From assembly GCA_944323095.1 (NCBI GenBank), contig CALURE010000011.1, positions 1-20,870 of the forward strand: a stretch of 20,870 nucleotides of DNA, in the 5' to 3' direction. This document shows, piece by piece, positions 7,800 to 15,900 of the stretch. Origin of the DNA: Candidatus Gastranaerophilales bacterium (GTDB lineage Bacteria > Cyanobacteriota > Vampirovibrionia > Gastranaerophilales > Gastranaerophilaceae). The notes below the pieces were generated by a model. It worked only from the letters and a program-made list of their open reading frames with translations. It was not told where the DNA came from and ran no database searches. Position numbers and translations under genes: made by a program. The number at the start of each line of letters is the position of its first letter. Within the stretch, counting starts at the first letter, position 1.

Positions 7800-7979
7800 T
7801 AAACTTCCCAAATATTGTTCAAATATCTTACAATTCTATTCTATACAATATAGGTTTGACTGCATCATTTAAAAAGAGGAAATGTTAAAATTTTTCTAAA
7901 GTCTGTAGTGGAATTATGGAATTTATGCAGGAGATAGGCAATTAAAGCCAGCGGATGTCAGGAAGTTTAGAGGGTAGGA

Positions 7980-8050
7980 AGATAAGAAGGTATGAGGGTA
8001 GGCTATTTACATTAAACAGCCTATCTTCCAATCCTCCTACCTTCTTATCT
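7980..8050. repeat. Imperfect long inverted repeat
   Basis: AGATAAGAAGGTA at 7980-7992 is complemented exactly by TACCTTCTTATCT near 8038-8050. An inner arm GTAGGCTATTTA (about 7998-8009) pairs with TAAACAGCCTAT from 8013. The right arm has about 8 extra bases. The inner AGGCTGTTTAC motif recurs at the window end after the third G-tract (around 20824-20834). It would form a long hairpin in RNA; I do not know the family. Confidence 0.6.
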
Positions 8051-8059
8051 TTTATAATA

Positions 8060-8092
8060 GGCTGGATTGCTTCGCTAATGCTCGCAATGACG
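8060..8092. repeat. Small palindromic repeat, TGGATTGC/GCAATGA type
   Basis: GGATTGCTTCGC on the left is partly complementary to GCTCGCAATGAC on the right (GATTGC pairs with GCAATG-type sequence). A degenerate copy is at 18571-18605. I recognise this as a REP-like palindrome seen in many bacterial intergenic regions; no transposase is nearby. Confidence 0.6.
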
Positions 8093-8102
8093 AGAAAAGC
8101 AT

Positions 8103-8132
8103 GTAGGGTGGGATAAGCGAAGCGTTCCCACC
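8103..8132. repeat. Small palindromic repeat, GTAGGGTGGG/CCCACC, copy 1
   Basis: GGTGGGATAAGCG pairs partly with CGTTCCCACC around an AAG centre. Copies 2 and 3 at 12852-12882 and 18521-18550 share both arms and differ mainly in the loop (GCGAAGCG, GCGTAAGCG, GCATAGCG). All three are intergenic. Confidence 0.75.
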
Positions 8133-8151
8133 AGAATGCAATTATAAATAA

Positions 8152-8180
8152 TTGAAAAAAAGGTTAAGATATGTTATAAT
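8152..8180 (+). promoter_or_regulatory. Strong sigma-70-type promoter before G-tract reading frame 2
   Basis: TTGAAA (8152-8157), a 17-base spacer and a perfect TATAAT (8175-8180). It is followed by a 35-base leader with AAGGAAGG (8204-8211) and the ATG at 8216. The same TTGAAA-N17-TATAAT arrangement, with almost the same distance to the ATG, precedes the third G-tract frame. Confidence 0.7.
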
Positions 8181-8215
8181 AATTCATGTACATAAAAAAA
8201 AGAAAGGAAGGATTT

Positions 8216-8275
8216 ATGAAAAGTATTGATTTTATTGAGTTTTGCGGGGGGGGGGCAATTCTGAGCCAGTCATAG
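8216..8275 (+). CDS. Short reading frame through G-tract 2 (leader of prepilin-like gene 2, OFF form)
   Basis: ATG at 8216, 4 bases after a strong Shine-Dalgarno, reads MKSIDFIEFCGGGAILSQS and stops at TAG 8273-8275. With 11 G instead of 10 the frame would run on to 8344 in the phase of the prepilin body. That path carries a KQVQDD-type peptide from the hairpin repeat and then a TAG at 8344-8346, immediately before FFAFTLAEV. It is most likely the displaced start of the prepilin-like gene rather than an independent peptide. Confidence 0.5.
   Translation: MKSIDFIEFCGGGAILSQS
8246..8255. repeat. G10 homopolymer tract 2
   Basis: Ten G on the + strand, which here is also the coding strand. The flanks are TTGC on the left and CAATTC on the right, identical to tract 1, although tract 1 lies in a minus-strand gene. 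The 20-base block is therefore inverted relative to its gene between the two loci. Confidence 0.85.
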
Positions 8276-8285
8276 AGCAAGAGCT

Positions 8286-8327
8286 CCTGAAACAAGTTCA
8301 GGATGACATTAATTTACCCCTGAAACG
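8286..8327. repeat. CTGAA-hairpin repeat lodged in the leader of prepilin-like gene 2
   Basis: CCTGAA (8286-8291), ACAAG loop, TTCAGG (8297-8302) and then ATGAC, followed by a half copy CCCCTGAAACGAAC at about 8317-8330. This is the same hairpin family as in MITE-like elements A and B and at 12788-12811. Here alone it sits within a gene, between the G-tract and the FTLAEV block, and it probably explains why the leader carries extra sequence. Confidence 0.65.
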
Positions 8328-8346
8328 AACTTATTCCCCTCATTAG

Positions 8347-9006
8347 TTTTTTGCATTTACGCTGGCAGAAGTATTGATTACATTAGGGATTATCGGGGTA
8401 GTTGCAGCATTAACAATGCCGGCATTGATTTCCAATCACCAGAAGAAGGTTTATGTTACACAGTTGAAAAAGTCTGTTAATACATTAACAAACGGTTTTA
8501 AACTGATGCTTGCAGATGCCGGTGTTGATAGTTTAGAGGATACTAATTTATTTATAAATAATGGGTCTTCTACACTTAAGACTATAAATGCAAATGAATT
8601 AAAAAAATATTTTAATATTGTGAAACTTGATGATAATTTTGCGAACTATCAGCTTAAATCAATATCTGGTGGTATTGTTTATGCTCATAATGTATATGGC
8701 GGCAGTGATAGCACTAAATGTATAATGTTAACATTTGAAGATGGAACTGATGCCTGTTTAATACCTAATAGTAATAGCGAGATTGCTGTTTCATCTTTAA
8801 TTGATGTAAATGGCACTAACAGATTACCTAATGTTCTTGGAGCAGATGTTTTTGGTGCATATTTTGACTATCATGGAATGCTGTATTTTGATAGTTATAC
8901 ATCAAATTATGCTCCAGCAACACTTAATTCAAGCTGCTATTCTGGTTCATCTCAATGTTGTTTAAAATCAGTAGTAAATAATAACTGGGAAATAACCTAT
9001 TATTAA
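8347..9006 (+). CDS. Prepilin-like protein 2, leader separated by frameshift and TAG
   Basis: The body begins FFAFTLAEVLITLGIIGVVAALTMPALI, a prepilin N-terminus with Ala at -1 and Glu at +5. About 190 residues of exported domain follow, ending with a Cys-rich segment (SSCYSGSSQCCLKS) and NNWEITYY. There is no ATG with a ribosome site next to this block; TTG at 8374 is inside the hydrophobic helix and is not a believable start. The real start appears to be the ATG at 8216, cut off by tract 2 (one base short) and then by TAG at 8344. The gene could be a pseudogene, a phase-variable gene with a further lesion, or a silent cassette. It shares the prepilin block with the gene at 1906-2600 at protein level, but the DNA differs at many third positions, so the copies are old. 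Confidence 0.7.
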   Translation, partial: FFAFTLAEVLITLGIIGVVAALTMPALISNHQKKVYVTQLKKSVNTLTNGFKLMLADAGVDSLEDTNLFINNGSSTLKTINANELKKYFNIVKLDDNFANYQLKSISGGIVYAHNVYGGSDSTKCIMLTFEDGTDACLIPNSNSEIAVSSLIDVNGTNRLPNVLGADVFGAYFDYHGMLYFDSYTSNYAPATLNSSCYSGSSQCCLKSVVNNNWEITYY

Positions 9007-9012
9007 GCAATT

Positions 9013-9050
9013 AAAAAAAGAAGAAGAATTGTTATTCTTCTTCTTTTTTT
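9013..9050. terminator. Bidirectional hairpin terminator-like sequence
   Basis: A perfect 17-base inverted repeat, seven A plus GAAGAAGAAT at 9013-9029 and its complement at 9034-9050, with a TGTT loop. It ends in a T run for rightward transcription and, on the other strand, for leftward transcription. It starts 6 bases after the prepilin-like gene 2 stop and includes the last codons (Lys/Glu repeats) of the convergent transporter gene. The stem is GC-poor, so strength is uncertain. Confidence 0.65.
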
Positions 9051-10399
9051 TCTTTATCTTCATTTTCGTCCTGTGTTTCGGTCTTTATTATCTCAAGTTT
9101 GGTAATTCTTGCTCCGTCGACTTCTTTTACAACAAATGTCAGATTTCTCAGGGTTACCGTATCATTTATTTCTGCCAGACGTCCGAGAAGTTTTACAACA
9201 AGTCCGCCTATGGTATCTATATCTTCATCATCAATATCTTTTTCATCTATCCCGAAAAATTCTGCAAACTCATCAAGGCGCATCATGGAATTCGCGAGGT
9301 AAGTATTCGGAGCAACTTCTTTAATATTTTCTTCCTGTTCTTCTTCTTCATCAAATTCGTCTTGAACATCTCCGAAAATTTCTTCTATTACATCTTCAAG
9401 AGTTACAAGTCCTGATGTCCCGCCAAATTCATCAACTACAATTGCCATTTGACCTTTGCGTTTCTTAAATTCCAGAACAAGATTATCCATTGTAATTGTT
9501 TCGGGAACCATTAAAATTTCTCTTTGAATTTTTGCAATGGGACAAATTTCATCTTTTAACGACAGAGAATACAAATCTTTAACATGCACCAGACCTGTAA
9601 TATGATCTATATCTTCTTCATAAACAGGGTATCTTGTGTACTGGCTTTCTGCCGCAAGTTTGTTTAATTCTTCCATCGGTGTGTCAATGGATATACAAAC
9701 CATGTCAGTTCTCGGTACCATAACCTGTTTTGCGGTTAAATCAGAGAATTTGAATACATTATGAAGCATATCTTTTTCTGTTTCATTCAAAACTCCCCCG
9801 TTGTAGCTGGCATTTACGAGCATGTCGAGTTCTTCAGTAGAATGTACAAGAGAACCTTTATGCGAGTGAGGAATTTTAAAAGTTTTCAAAACAAAGTTGC
9901 CGAAACCGTTTAAAAGCCATATAAAAGGATTAAAAACAAATGTAATCGCCTGCATTGGTCTTGCAACAATAAGGGCTGTTTTTTCGGTGTATTCAAGTGC
10001 TATGGATTTCGGAATTAATTCACCTATTACTACATGGAAAAATGTTATTAACGCAAACGCAATAGATACTGACATTGTATGTGTTGCAACATTTTTCCCG
10101 ATTCCCGGTAAAAATGCAAATAGGGGTTCTATAATGTGAGCCAGAGTGCCTTCACCGACCCAGCCTAATCCGATACTTGATATTGTGACACCTAGTTGAA
10201 CCGCTGCAATAAATTTATCCAAATCTTTTAGAGCTTCAAGAGCTATTTTTGCATTAAAGTTGCCTTCGTTAACAAGCTGTTCTATACGGGTTTTTCTAAC
10301 CTTCACCATTGCAAATTCTGATGCAACAAAAAATCCGTTTGAAAATAAAAGCAGTGCTATTACAAATAAATTAAATATCGTGTTACCTGTACCATCCAT
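9032..10399 (-). CDS. CorC/HlyC-family (CNNM-type) transporter, DUF21 + CBS pair
   Basis: 455 residues in the inner membrane. The N-terminal DUF21 domain (about residues 1-195) has hydrophobic segments at IFNLFVIALLLF, AAVQLGVTISSIGLG, SIAFALITFFHVVIGELIPK and FVFNPFIWLLN, including the conserved ASEFAMVKVRKTRIEQL motif. A CBS pair follows (about 210-330), with VMVPRTDMV at its start and DEFGGTSGLVTLEDVIEEIFGD at its end. The C-terminal CorC_HlyC domain covers about 350-435, and the tail is rich in Glu/Lys. Family members are linked to Mg2+/Co2+ efflux or homeostasis; hemolysin names are historical. The tail codons overlap the bidirectional terminator. A TTGCTT-N17-TATAAT promoter lies immediately upstream. 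The upstream neighbour on the same strand is the metallophosphoesterase. Confidence 0.92.
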   Translation of the reverse strand: MDGTGNTIFNLFVIALLLFSNGFFVASEFAMVKVRKTRIEQLVNEGNFNAKIALEALKDLDKFIAAVQLGVTISSIGLGWVGEGTLAHIIEPLFAFLPGIGKNVATHTMSVSIAFALITFFHVVIGELIPKSIALEYTEKTALIVARPMQAITFVFNPFIWLLNGFGNFVLKTFKIPHSHKGSLVHSTEELDMLVNASYNGGVLNETEKDMLHNVFKFSDLTAKQVMVPRTDMVCISIDTPMEELNKLAAESQYTRYPVYEEDIDHITGLVHVKDLYSLSLKDEICPIAKIQREILMVPETITMDNLVLEFKKRKGQMAIVVDEFGGTSGLVTLEDVIEEIFGDVQDEFDEEEEQEENIKEVAPNTYLANSMMRLDEFAEFFGIDEKDIDDEDIDTIGGLVVKLLGRLAEINDTVTLRNLTFVVKEVDGARITKLEIIKTETQDENEDKEKKEEE

Positions 10400-10436
10400 T
10401 ATAAATCTTATATCCTTATGTCTCTCGTTTAGTGTA

Positions 10437-10465
10437 ATTATAATATTATATTAAAAAAAAAGCAA
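10437..10465 (-). promoter_or_regulatory. Sigma-70-type promoter of the CorC-family gene
   Basis: On the minus strand TTGCTT (+ positions 10460-10465), a 17-base spacer and a perfect TATAAT (10437-10442), 37 bases before the ATG. The -35 abuts the stop codon of the upstream phosphoesterase gene, so the transporter can be expressed on its own. Confidence 0.55.
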
Positions 10466-11278
10466 TCATATTTTTTCTTCCATATCAACTTCTTTAAGTT
10501 CTGTATATATCATGGGTGAAAAACCTTTTGTTAATACGATATTAATAACTTTATAAGAAGGCGGATCGTTTAAGAGTGTAGGTGATGTTATATGATAAAC
10601 CCCGTTTCTCATAATCTCGCTGTTCATATGTAAATGCCCTGCAATAACAGAAATTACATTATCGTATTTATCAAGAAGATCAATATATTTTTCTTTCTGG
10701 TAAACAGAATGCGATGGTATTTCTTTTATTGACACAAGCGGGAAGTGCTGCAGTATAACAACCGGCTTATTTTTGTTTTTTTTGAGCTGTTTTTCAAGCC
10801 ATTTTAAAGTATCATCTTTGTAGTATCCAATAGACCCCGGTATAATTTCTTTTGCTCCGTCAACTACTATGAAAACAAAACCGTCTTTTTTAAATACGTA
10901 ATTCGGTTTTTTATATTTGTAGAAAAAATTGTTATCTTTTACAATTTCAAGATAATGAACTTTTGAAAGTCCGTTATTTTTGAATACGTCATGATTCCCT
11001 ATAATGATATAATACGGGACATCCAGCCTGTTTATAATTTTTACGAATTCAGGCAGGTATTCCTCATGCGGAGAATCCAGATTGTCGCCTGTGAATACGA
11101 CAAATGAGATGTCTTTTTCATCATTAATACTTTTAACGGTATTTTTCAAAACTTTTGTTCTGTATTCATCCCCGGCAACAAAATGGGAGTCCGTAACCTG
11201 TACAAATTTTATGTTTTGCGCAAAACATATTCCCTGTATTAATATCAGAAATAAAAATGTAAGTATTATTTTTTTCAT
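10466..11278 (-). CDS. Exported calcineurin-like metallophosphoesterase
   Basis: 270 residues. Residues 1-20 form a typical Sec signal peptide (KK, hydrophobic core LTFLFLILIQGI, CFA|Q cleavage), so the enzyme acts outside the cytoplasm. All dimetal motifs are present in order: TDSH (Asp30, His32), GDNLD, GNHD, QHFPL and GHLH. It resembles the Icc/CpdA-like branch, but those are cytoplasmic cAMP phosphodiesterases; the substrate here could be a nucleotide, phospholipid head group or phosphoester and cannot be read from sequence. It is divergent from rqcP with a 61-base gap, and its stop is adjacent to the promoter of the CorC-family gene downstream. Confidence 0.9.
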   Translation of the reverse strand: MKKIILTFLFLILIQGICFAQNIKFVQVTDSHFVAGDEYRTKVLKNTVKSINDEKDISFVVFTGDNLDSPHEEYLPEFVKIINRLDVPYYIIIGNHDVFKNNGLSKVHYLEIVKDNNFFYKYKKPNYVFKKDGFVFIVVDGAKEIIPGSIGYYKDDTLKWLEKQLKKNKNKPVVILQHFPLVSIKEIPSHSVYQKEKYIDLLDKYDNVISVIAGHLHMNSEIMRNGVYHITSPTLLNDPPSYKVINIVLTKGFSPMIYTELKEVDMEEKI

Positions 11279-11339
11279 TTAAATTTATATCCTCTGGACA
11301 AATTCTACCATAAATTATATTATATTAAAAGGAGATAAT

Positions 11340-11582
11340 ATGAGACTGGATAAATTTCTAAAAGTTTCAAGACTTATAAAGCGGCGTACTGTTGCCAATG
11401 AGGTATCTGATACAGGACGTGTTTATGTTAACGGAAATATTGCAAAACCTGCAAAACAAATTAAGGAAGGCGATGAAATAAAAATTGAATACGCAAACAG
11501 AACCGTGCATGTCAGAGTTTTGAAAGTTCCTGTTAATAACGTAAGTGTTCAGGAAGCGGCCGAGTTATACGAAGTTATTTAA
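11340..11582 (+). CDS. rqcP: S4-domain RNA-binding protein RqcP (YabO/Hsp15-like)
   Basis: 80 residues, nearly all one S4 domain: MRLDKFLKVSRLIKRRTVANEV is very close to the N-terminus I recall for B. subtilis RqcP/YabO, including the basic Arg15/Arg16 pair at the tip of the RNA-binding helix, followed by GRVYVNG and the KEGDEIKIEY turn. In the known system RqcP works with RqcH on split 60S-like (50S) complexes during poly-alanine tailing of stalled chains. RqcH is not in this window. AAAAGGAG lies about 6 bases before the ATG. It is followed 76 bases later by ychF on the same strand, another ribosome-associated protein. Confidence 0.88.
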   Translation: MRLDKFLKVSRLIKRRTVANEVSDTGRVYVNGNIAKPAKQIKEGDEIKIEYANRTVHVRVLKVPVNNVSVQEAAELYEVI

Positions 11583-11658
11583 TAACGTATTAAAATTTGT
11601 AATATACATTTTTGTGTTATACTTATACGTAAGTTATCAGATATAAAAGGGATTTATA

Positions 11659-12756
11659 ATGTTAAGAACAGGAATTGTAGGACTGCCGAATGTCGGAAAA
11701 TCAACTTTGTTTAATGCTTTAACAAGTGCAAAAAATGCGCAGAGTGCGAATTATCCGTTTTGCACAATTGAACCTAATATCGGGGTTGTAAATGTACCCG
11801 ATGAACGTCTTTCTATTCTTGCAAAACTTTGCAAGACGGATGTAATTATACCGACTGCCATTGAATTTGTTGATATTGCAGGACTTGTAAAAGGTGCCAG
11901 CAAAGGCGAAGGACTGGGGAATCAGTTTTTGCATAATATAAGAGAAGTTGATGCTATTATTCAGGTTGTAAGATGTTTTGATGACCCTAATACAATTCAT
12001 GTTTCCGGGAAAGTCAGCCCGCTTGATGATATTGAAGTTATAAATACAGAACTTGCGCTTGCAGATATGGCATCTGTTGAAAAACAAATTGCAAAGGTTT
12101 CAAAAACAGCGAAATCAGGAGATAAAAATGCCGTGCTACTGCTTTCAGTGCTTGAAAAAATGCAGAAATTGCTAGAGGATGCATCTTTTATAAATGTAAA
12201 GGAACATTTTAACGAAGATGAAATTCCGGTTGTAAAACAGCTTAATTTAATGTCGACAAAACCTGTTATATATGCGGCGAATGTTTCCGAATATGATTTG
12301 AAAGACGGAAATGCTTATACCGAACAGGTTAAGGCATATGCTTCAAAGCATAATGCAGAAGTTGTTCTTATCTCTGCTAAAATAGAGGAAGAACTTGCCG
12401 AACTCGGCGAAGCTGAAGCAAAGGAATATTTAAAAGAATTAGGGGTTGAAGACAGCGGGATTAATCGTATGATTAAATCTGTTTATAAACTTTTGAATTT
12501 GCGAACATTTATAACAGCCGGCGAAAAAGAAGTTCATGCCTGGACAATTCCTGCCGGTGCAAAAGCGCCGCAGGCAGCAGGTGTTATTCATACCGATTTT
12601 GAAAAGGGGTTTATAAGAGCAGAAATTACACCGTATGAAGAATTTGTTAAAAACGGTTCATATGCTGCCTGCAAAGAAAAAGGTGTAACCCGTCTTGAAG
12701 GCAAAGATTATGTAGTTCAGGACGGAGATCTGGTACATTTCAGATTTTCTGTATAA
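11659..12756 (+). CDS. ychF: Ribosome-binding P-loop NTPase YchF (Obg family, ATPase)
   Basis: 365 residues, full length. The G1 loop GLPNVGKST is at residues 8-16, G3 is FVDIAGLVKGASKGEGLGNQFL, and the G4 position reads NVSE rather than NKxD, the change known to shift YchF/OLA1 from GTP to ATP. A coiled-coil insertion lies around residues 130-190 (NTELALADMASVEKQIAKV...). The C-terminal TGS domain runs from LRTFITAGEKEVHAWTIPAG to GDLVHFRF. It acts on ribosomes and in stress responses in the cytoplasm. AAAAGGG lies about 7 bases before the ATG. The end converges on the GH13 gene across a repeat-bearing gap. Confidence 0.97.
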   Translation: MLRTGIVGLPNVGKSTLFNALTSAKNAQSANYPFCTIEPNIGVVNVPDERLSILAKLCKTDVIIPTAIEFVDIAGLVKGASKGEGLGNQFLHNIREVDAIIQVVRCFDDPNTIHVSGKVSPLDDIEVINTELALADMASVEKQIAKVSKTAKSGDKNAVLLLSVLEKMQKLLEDASFINVKEHFNEDEIPVVKQLNLMSTKPVIYAANVSEYDLKDGNAYTEQVKAYASKHNAEVVLISAKIEEELAELGEAEAKEYLKELGVEDSGINRMIKSVYKLLNLRTFITAGEKEVHAWTIPAGAKAPQAAGVIHTDFEKGFIRAEITPYEEFVKNGSYAACKEKGVTRLEGKDYVVQDGDLVHFRFSV

Positions 12757-12787
12757 CAATCATCATTGACTCGGGAGCACGATTGAG

Positions 12788-12811
12788 ATGCTGAAATAAA
12801 TTCAGCATGAC
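12788..12811. repeat. CTGAA-hairpin repeat after ychF
   Basis: ATGCTGAA (12788-12795), ATAAA loop, TTCAGCAT (12801-12808) and then GAC. It is the same family as the hairpins in elements A and B. Lying 31 bases after the ychF stop, it may act as transcript end or 3' stabiliser. Confidence 0.65.
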
Positions 12812-12851
12812 ATAAATATTTTTATTTTCATAATTTAGAGCTGGTAGAACC

Positions 12852-12882
12852 GTAGGGTGGGATTAGCGTAAGCGTTCCCACC
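12852..12882. repeat. Small palindromic repeat, GTAGGGTGGG/CCCACC, copy 2
   Basis: Both arms are as in copy 1 with a GCGTAAGCG centre. It lies between the convergent ychF and GH13 genes. Confidence 0.75.
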
Positions 12883-12887
12883 ATAGT

Positions 12888-12951
12888 GTGATATAAGTCC
12901 CGCTTGTGTAAACTATATTTGTGCGTATTGTGTAAACTCTGATATAAGTTT
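12888..12951. repeat. Degenerate MITE-end fragments
   Basis: GTGATATAAGTCC (12888-12900) resembles the right end of element B, and GTGTAAACTCTGATATAAG (12930 onward) resembles the right end of element A. A further GTGTAAAC occurs at 12905. No matching left end is evident, so these look like remnants rather than a full element. Confidence 0.4.
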
Positions 12952-15900
12952 TATCTGCTCATTAATGTTAATTTAGAACCTGTTGTATTTTGAGGTTTAT
13001 TAATATTTGAATAAGGTTTTGATACAAAGTTGTATTGAGGATTGTACATAACCCTTCTGCCCGTGAATGTAGGTTCTGAATATAAAATCATTGTACAGTC
13101 GTTAATTTTTATTTTTCCCGGGCTGTCAAGCGGTCTTGTAATTTGATTATAATCATTTACATAATAAACGTCATTCGGGTCTTTTGCGTTAATGAATTTT
13201 GTACCCGGTTTAATTCCTGCGATTGATCTGTCACCGCCTGCCCAGCCTTCTGAAAGGTCAATATGATCAAGGGTTACAGGGTGTTCTGACGGCCTGTAGT
13301 ATTCATCAAATTTGTGATTTAAGCCGGAAGTATTAAACAGTGAAATTGTCATTGCTCCGTTTGTTGTTTGTCTGAGCAGGGCGCTTATTTGTATAGGTTT
13401 GTTATCTACTGTTCTGCCTTCCTGAGGTTTTAAGGCATAAGGAGCGCCGGTATTCAGAGGTTCAAGTTCTTTTCTTGCGCGCAGGCCATATTCTTCATTT
13501 ATAAAATCTTTAAACCGTTTGACAAATTCCATTCTTACTTTGTTGTCAGGAGAATCTGCCCATTCTTCATGAATAATATTACGGTTTTGAAGTGTAATAT
13601 TTTTTGTGGTTGTTTCATAACCTGTAGAGCCATACTCATCACCTGCAAATAATGTAGGGTTGCCAAGTAGTGCTACAAGGAATTTTGTCTGGCCTAGAAG
13701 TCTTGACATCGCAGGATCAATAATTTTTTCCAGAGTTTTCTTTTTAAGGTTATCTCTTTCCTGTGAATTAAGACATTTGCTCTTGTCAGGTTCAAGGTAT
13801 TCCATTTCATCAAGGACGATATCAAGAGCAATATTGTAGTCTCTGCTGCCAAAACCGCCGGCTTCAAAAACTTTACCCTTAAATCTTCCGTTTGCAATGT
13901 TTGCAAGTGCCTTAATCATTTTGTCATAAACGTAATCTTTTCTGCTGTTGCTGAGTCCGATTTCTTCTTTTGCTTTTGCCATACCGTAAGAAATAGCTTC
14001 AGCTTTAGCAATTGCAAGATTGCTGACTCTGTTGTAATCATAGCCGGCAACTGCATTAGCATCCGGAGTTTCGCCGTATTTTACACCGTTAAGAATTCTG
14101 TATGCACGTTCTCTATAAGGATTGCCGGGTTTTGTTAAATCAGTGTAGACAATATCCGTATCCATTGCAAAACCATCTAATGCACGGCACTTATCGTGGT
14201 TGCCGGCAAATGTATATGTGTATATAAGGCTTTCCATCGGGCCTGAAAGAAGAAATCTCCCTTCACCGTCAAGTAATTCAAGTATTTTTTTGTCATCAAC
14301 ACCTTTTTCAACACCGTTTTCATCGGCAAACAATTTGCCAAAAAGACCTGTTATGCTTGATGAAAAATAATCATAGTTTGCAAGTGAAGTAAAGCCTGCT
14401 TCATCTATCAATTTTCTTACGGAATCATCTTTACCGGCAAATCTTGAGCCTGATTTGCAGCCGTTTCCAATATCATAGATTTCTGCCAGATCTGTAACTT
14501 CTGCAGTTATAAATGCATGAGGGTGTGATTGTTTTATACCGTTTACAAATTTTGTCCAGAAATCTATAACATTTGTCCAGGTATATTCAAAATCTGTTTT
14601 GTTATCTTTTAGGGATTCCATATCTGCAATATCTTTTGTCGCATCAATTCTCCAGTCAAGACCTGCCTGTGATCTTTCAACAATCATTTCTGCAAGTTTG
14701 AAGCTTTCAAGATTTGTGTTTTTTATTGATTTTAAAAGAGCGCTTGCAAATTTTTCTTTGTCAGACGGACTGATTTTTCGTATGCCTTTTCTGATTTTAT
14801 TAATTAACGAAATAGCTTCATCTTCCGGACTGTCTGCGATAATTCCCATACTGAGAAGTGAGGTATTTTTTAATTTTTTATAGTTGTAAGTTAATTCACC
14901 TGTTGATTTGTCATAAGAAAATTCCGCTTTCGGGTCAACTGATTTTATTATTGCAAACCTTGCAATTTCAGCAGTTAAGAACGGAAGCACATATTTGCCG
15001 TAAGAGGTTGCATTACCGTGTTCATCATGCAGTTTATTTTCAGGCGGCATTTTAATTTCAAGTGCCTGAAATATTTCTTTTGCAAGATGAGACATTTCTT
15101 TTGTGTACATTTTATCGGTAAGAGTATATGAGTCATAATATTCAGGACGGATATGCATATTTCTGTTCTGATACATTTCAAATCTGGAGACTCCGATTTG
15201 ATCTTTGTCTATTGCTCTTTTTGAAATGTATGAGGAGCCCAGAACCGCAGCGATATCGTCTCCTACTTCTATTGAGTCAAGAGGCACATCCATCAAACCC
15301 TGCAGAATAATATCATTATAAGACTCGAGACTCTCTGCACCGTGCAAGTTATAGCGGTCATTTATAACATTTTTTACAACATCTTCAGTTACATCAAGAT
15401 TTTCAGGAAAAACTTTGCCGTTGCATTGTTCTTTTATAATCTGATAAATTTCTGATGCACTTTTATTTTGAATGTTTCTTAAGTGCTGGGCAGCATTAAG
15501 TTTTAAAATTTTGTTTGTTTTATCTGTCCAATATTTGGCAGATGTTACGGCATAATCCTGAACTTCGTTCGCTTTTCTTTTAATTGCAGTTATTTTTTTT
15601 GCTCTTTCCCGCGGATCTGCGATGTTTAGCAGCGATTCAGTATCAGAATGCGACGGAATAAAGTTTAATTTCGCAATATCCGGATTGGCATCCCAGGTTT
15701 CAAATCCGCTTTCATGTTTCCCGTCAAGTCCGAAGTATTCAAACTGGGTTACCATTTGTGTGCCTTTACCGCTTTTTAGCGAAATACGTTCATTTTGCGG
15801 AACGGATTTATTGTATTCAATTAAATTTTCAACATTTTTCTTGTAAGTTTCAGGATTTATTCTGAAACTGTACGGAATTACCGTATCATTGTGATTGTTA

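Larger units (their letters stand above)
7800..8151. other. Repeat-bearing intergenic stretch, no gene seen
   Basis: Between the sigma factor start and the promoter of the second prepilin-like gene there is no credible ORF. The first ~170 bases are AT-rich and carry the sigma factor promoter region. From about 7980 onward the space is taken by an imperfect long inverted repeat and two palindromic small repeats, listed separately. Confidence 0.7.

Noticed and set aside
7980..8132. CRISPR array
   Set aside because: The repeats are palindromes of different families, not regularly spaced direct repeats with unique spacers, and no cas genes are present.
8216..8275. Regulatory leader peptide with attenuator
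   Set aside because: No codon run linked to a metabolite and no terminator/antiterminator pair; the +1 frame joins the prepilin body, so a broken leader is more economical.
8344..8346. TAG at locus 2 read as a recoded codon so that leader and body form one protein
   Set aside because: TAG also serves as the normal stop of the sigma factor gene, and stop recoding is not known to me for this lineage; a repeat insertion explains the codon better.
9029..9415. Rightward ORF of 128 codons rich in Phe
   Set aside because: It is the complement of the CorC-family gene; the Phe run comes from its Lys/Glu tail. No ribosome site or family match.
11719..12087. Leftward ORF of 122 codons opposite ychF
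   Set aside because: Shadow of a highly conserved gene; Cys/Asn/Ile-rich translation with no family features.
14599..14883. Rightward ORFs inside the GH13 gene
   Set aside because: Antisense shadows without ribosome sites or recognisable domains; the GH13 frame is intact over 1376 codons with all catalytic motifs.
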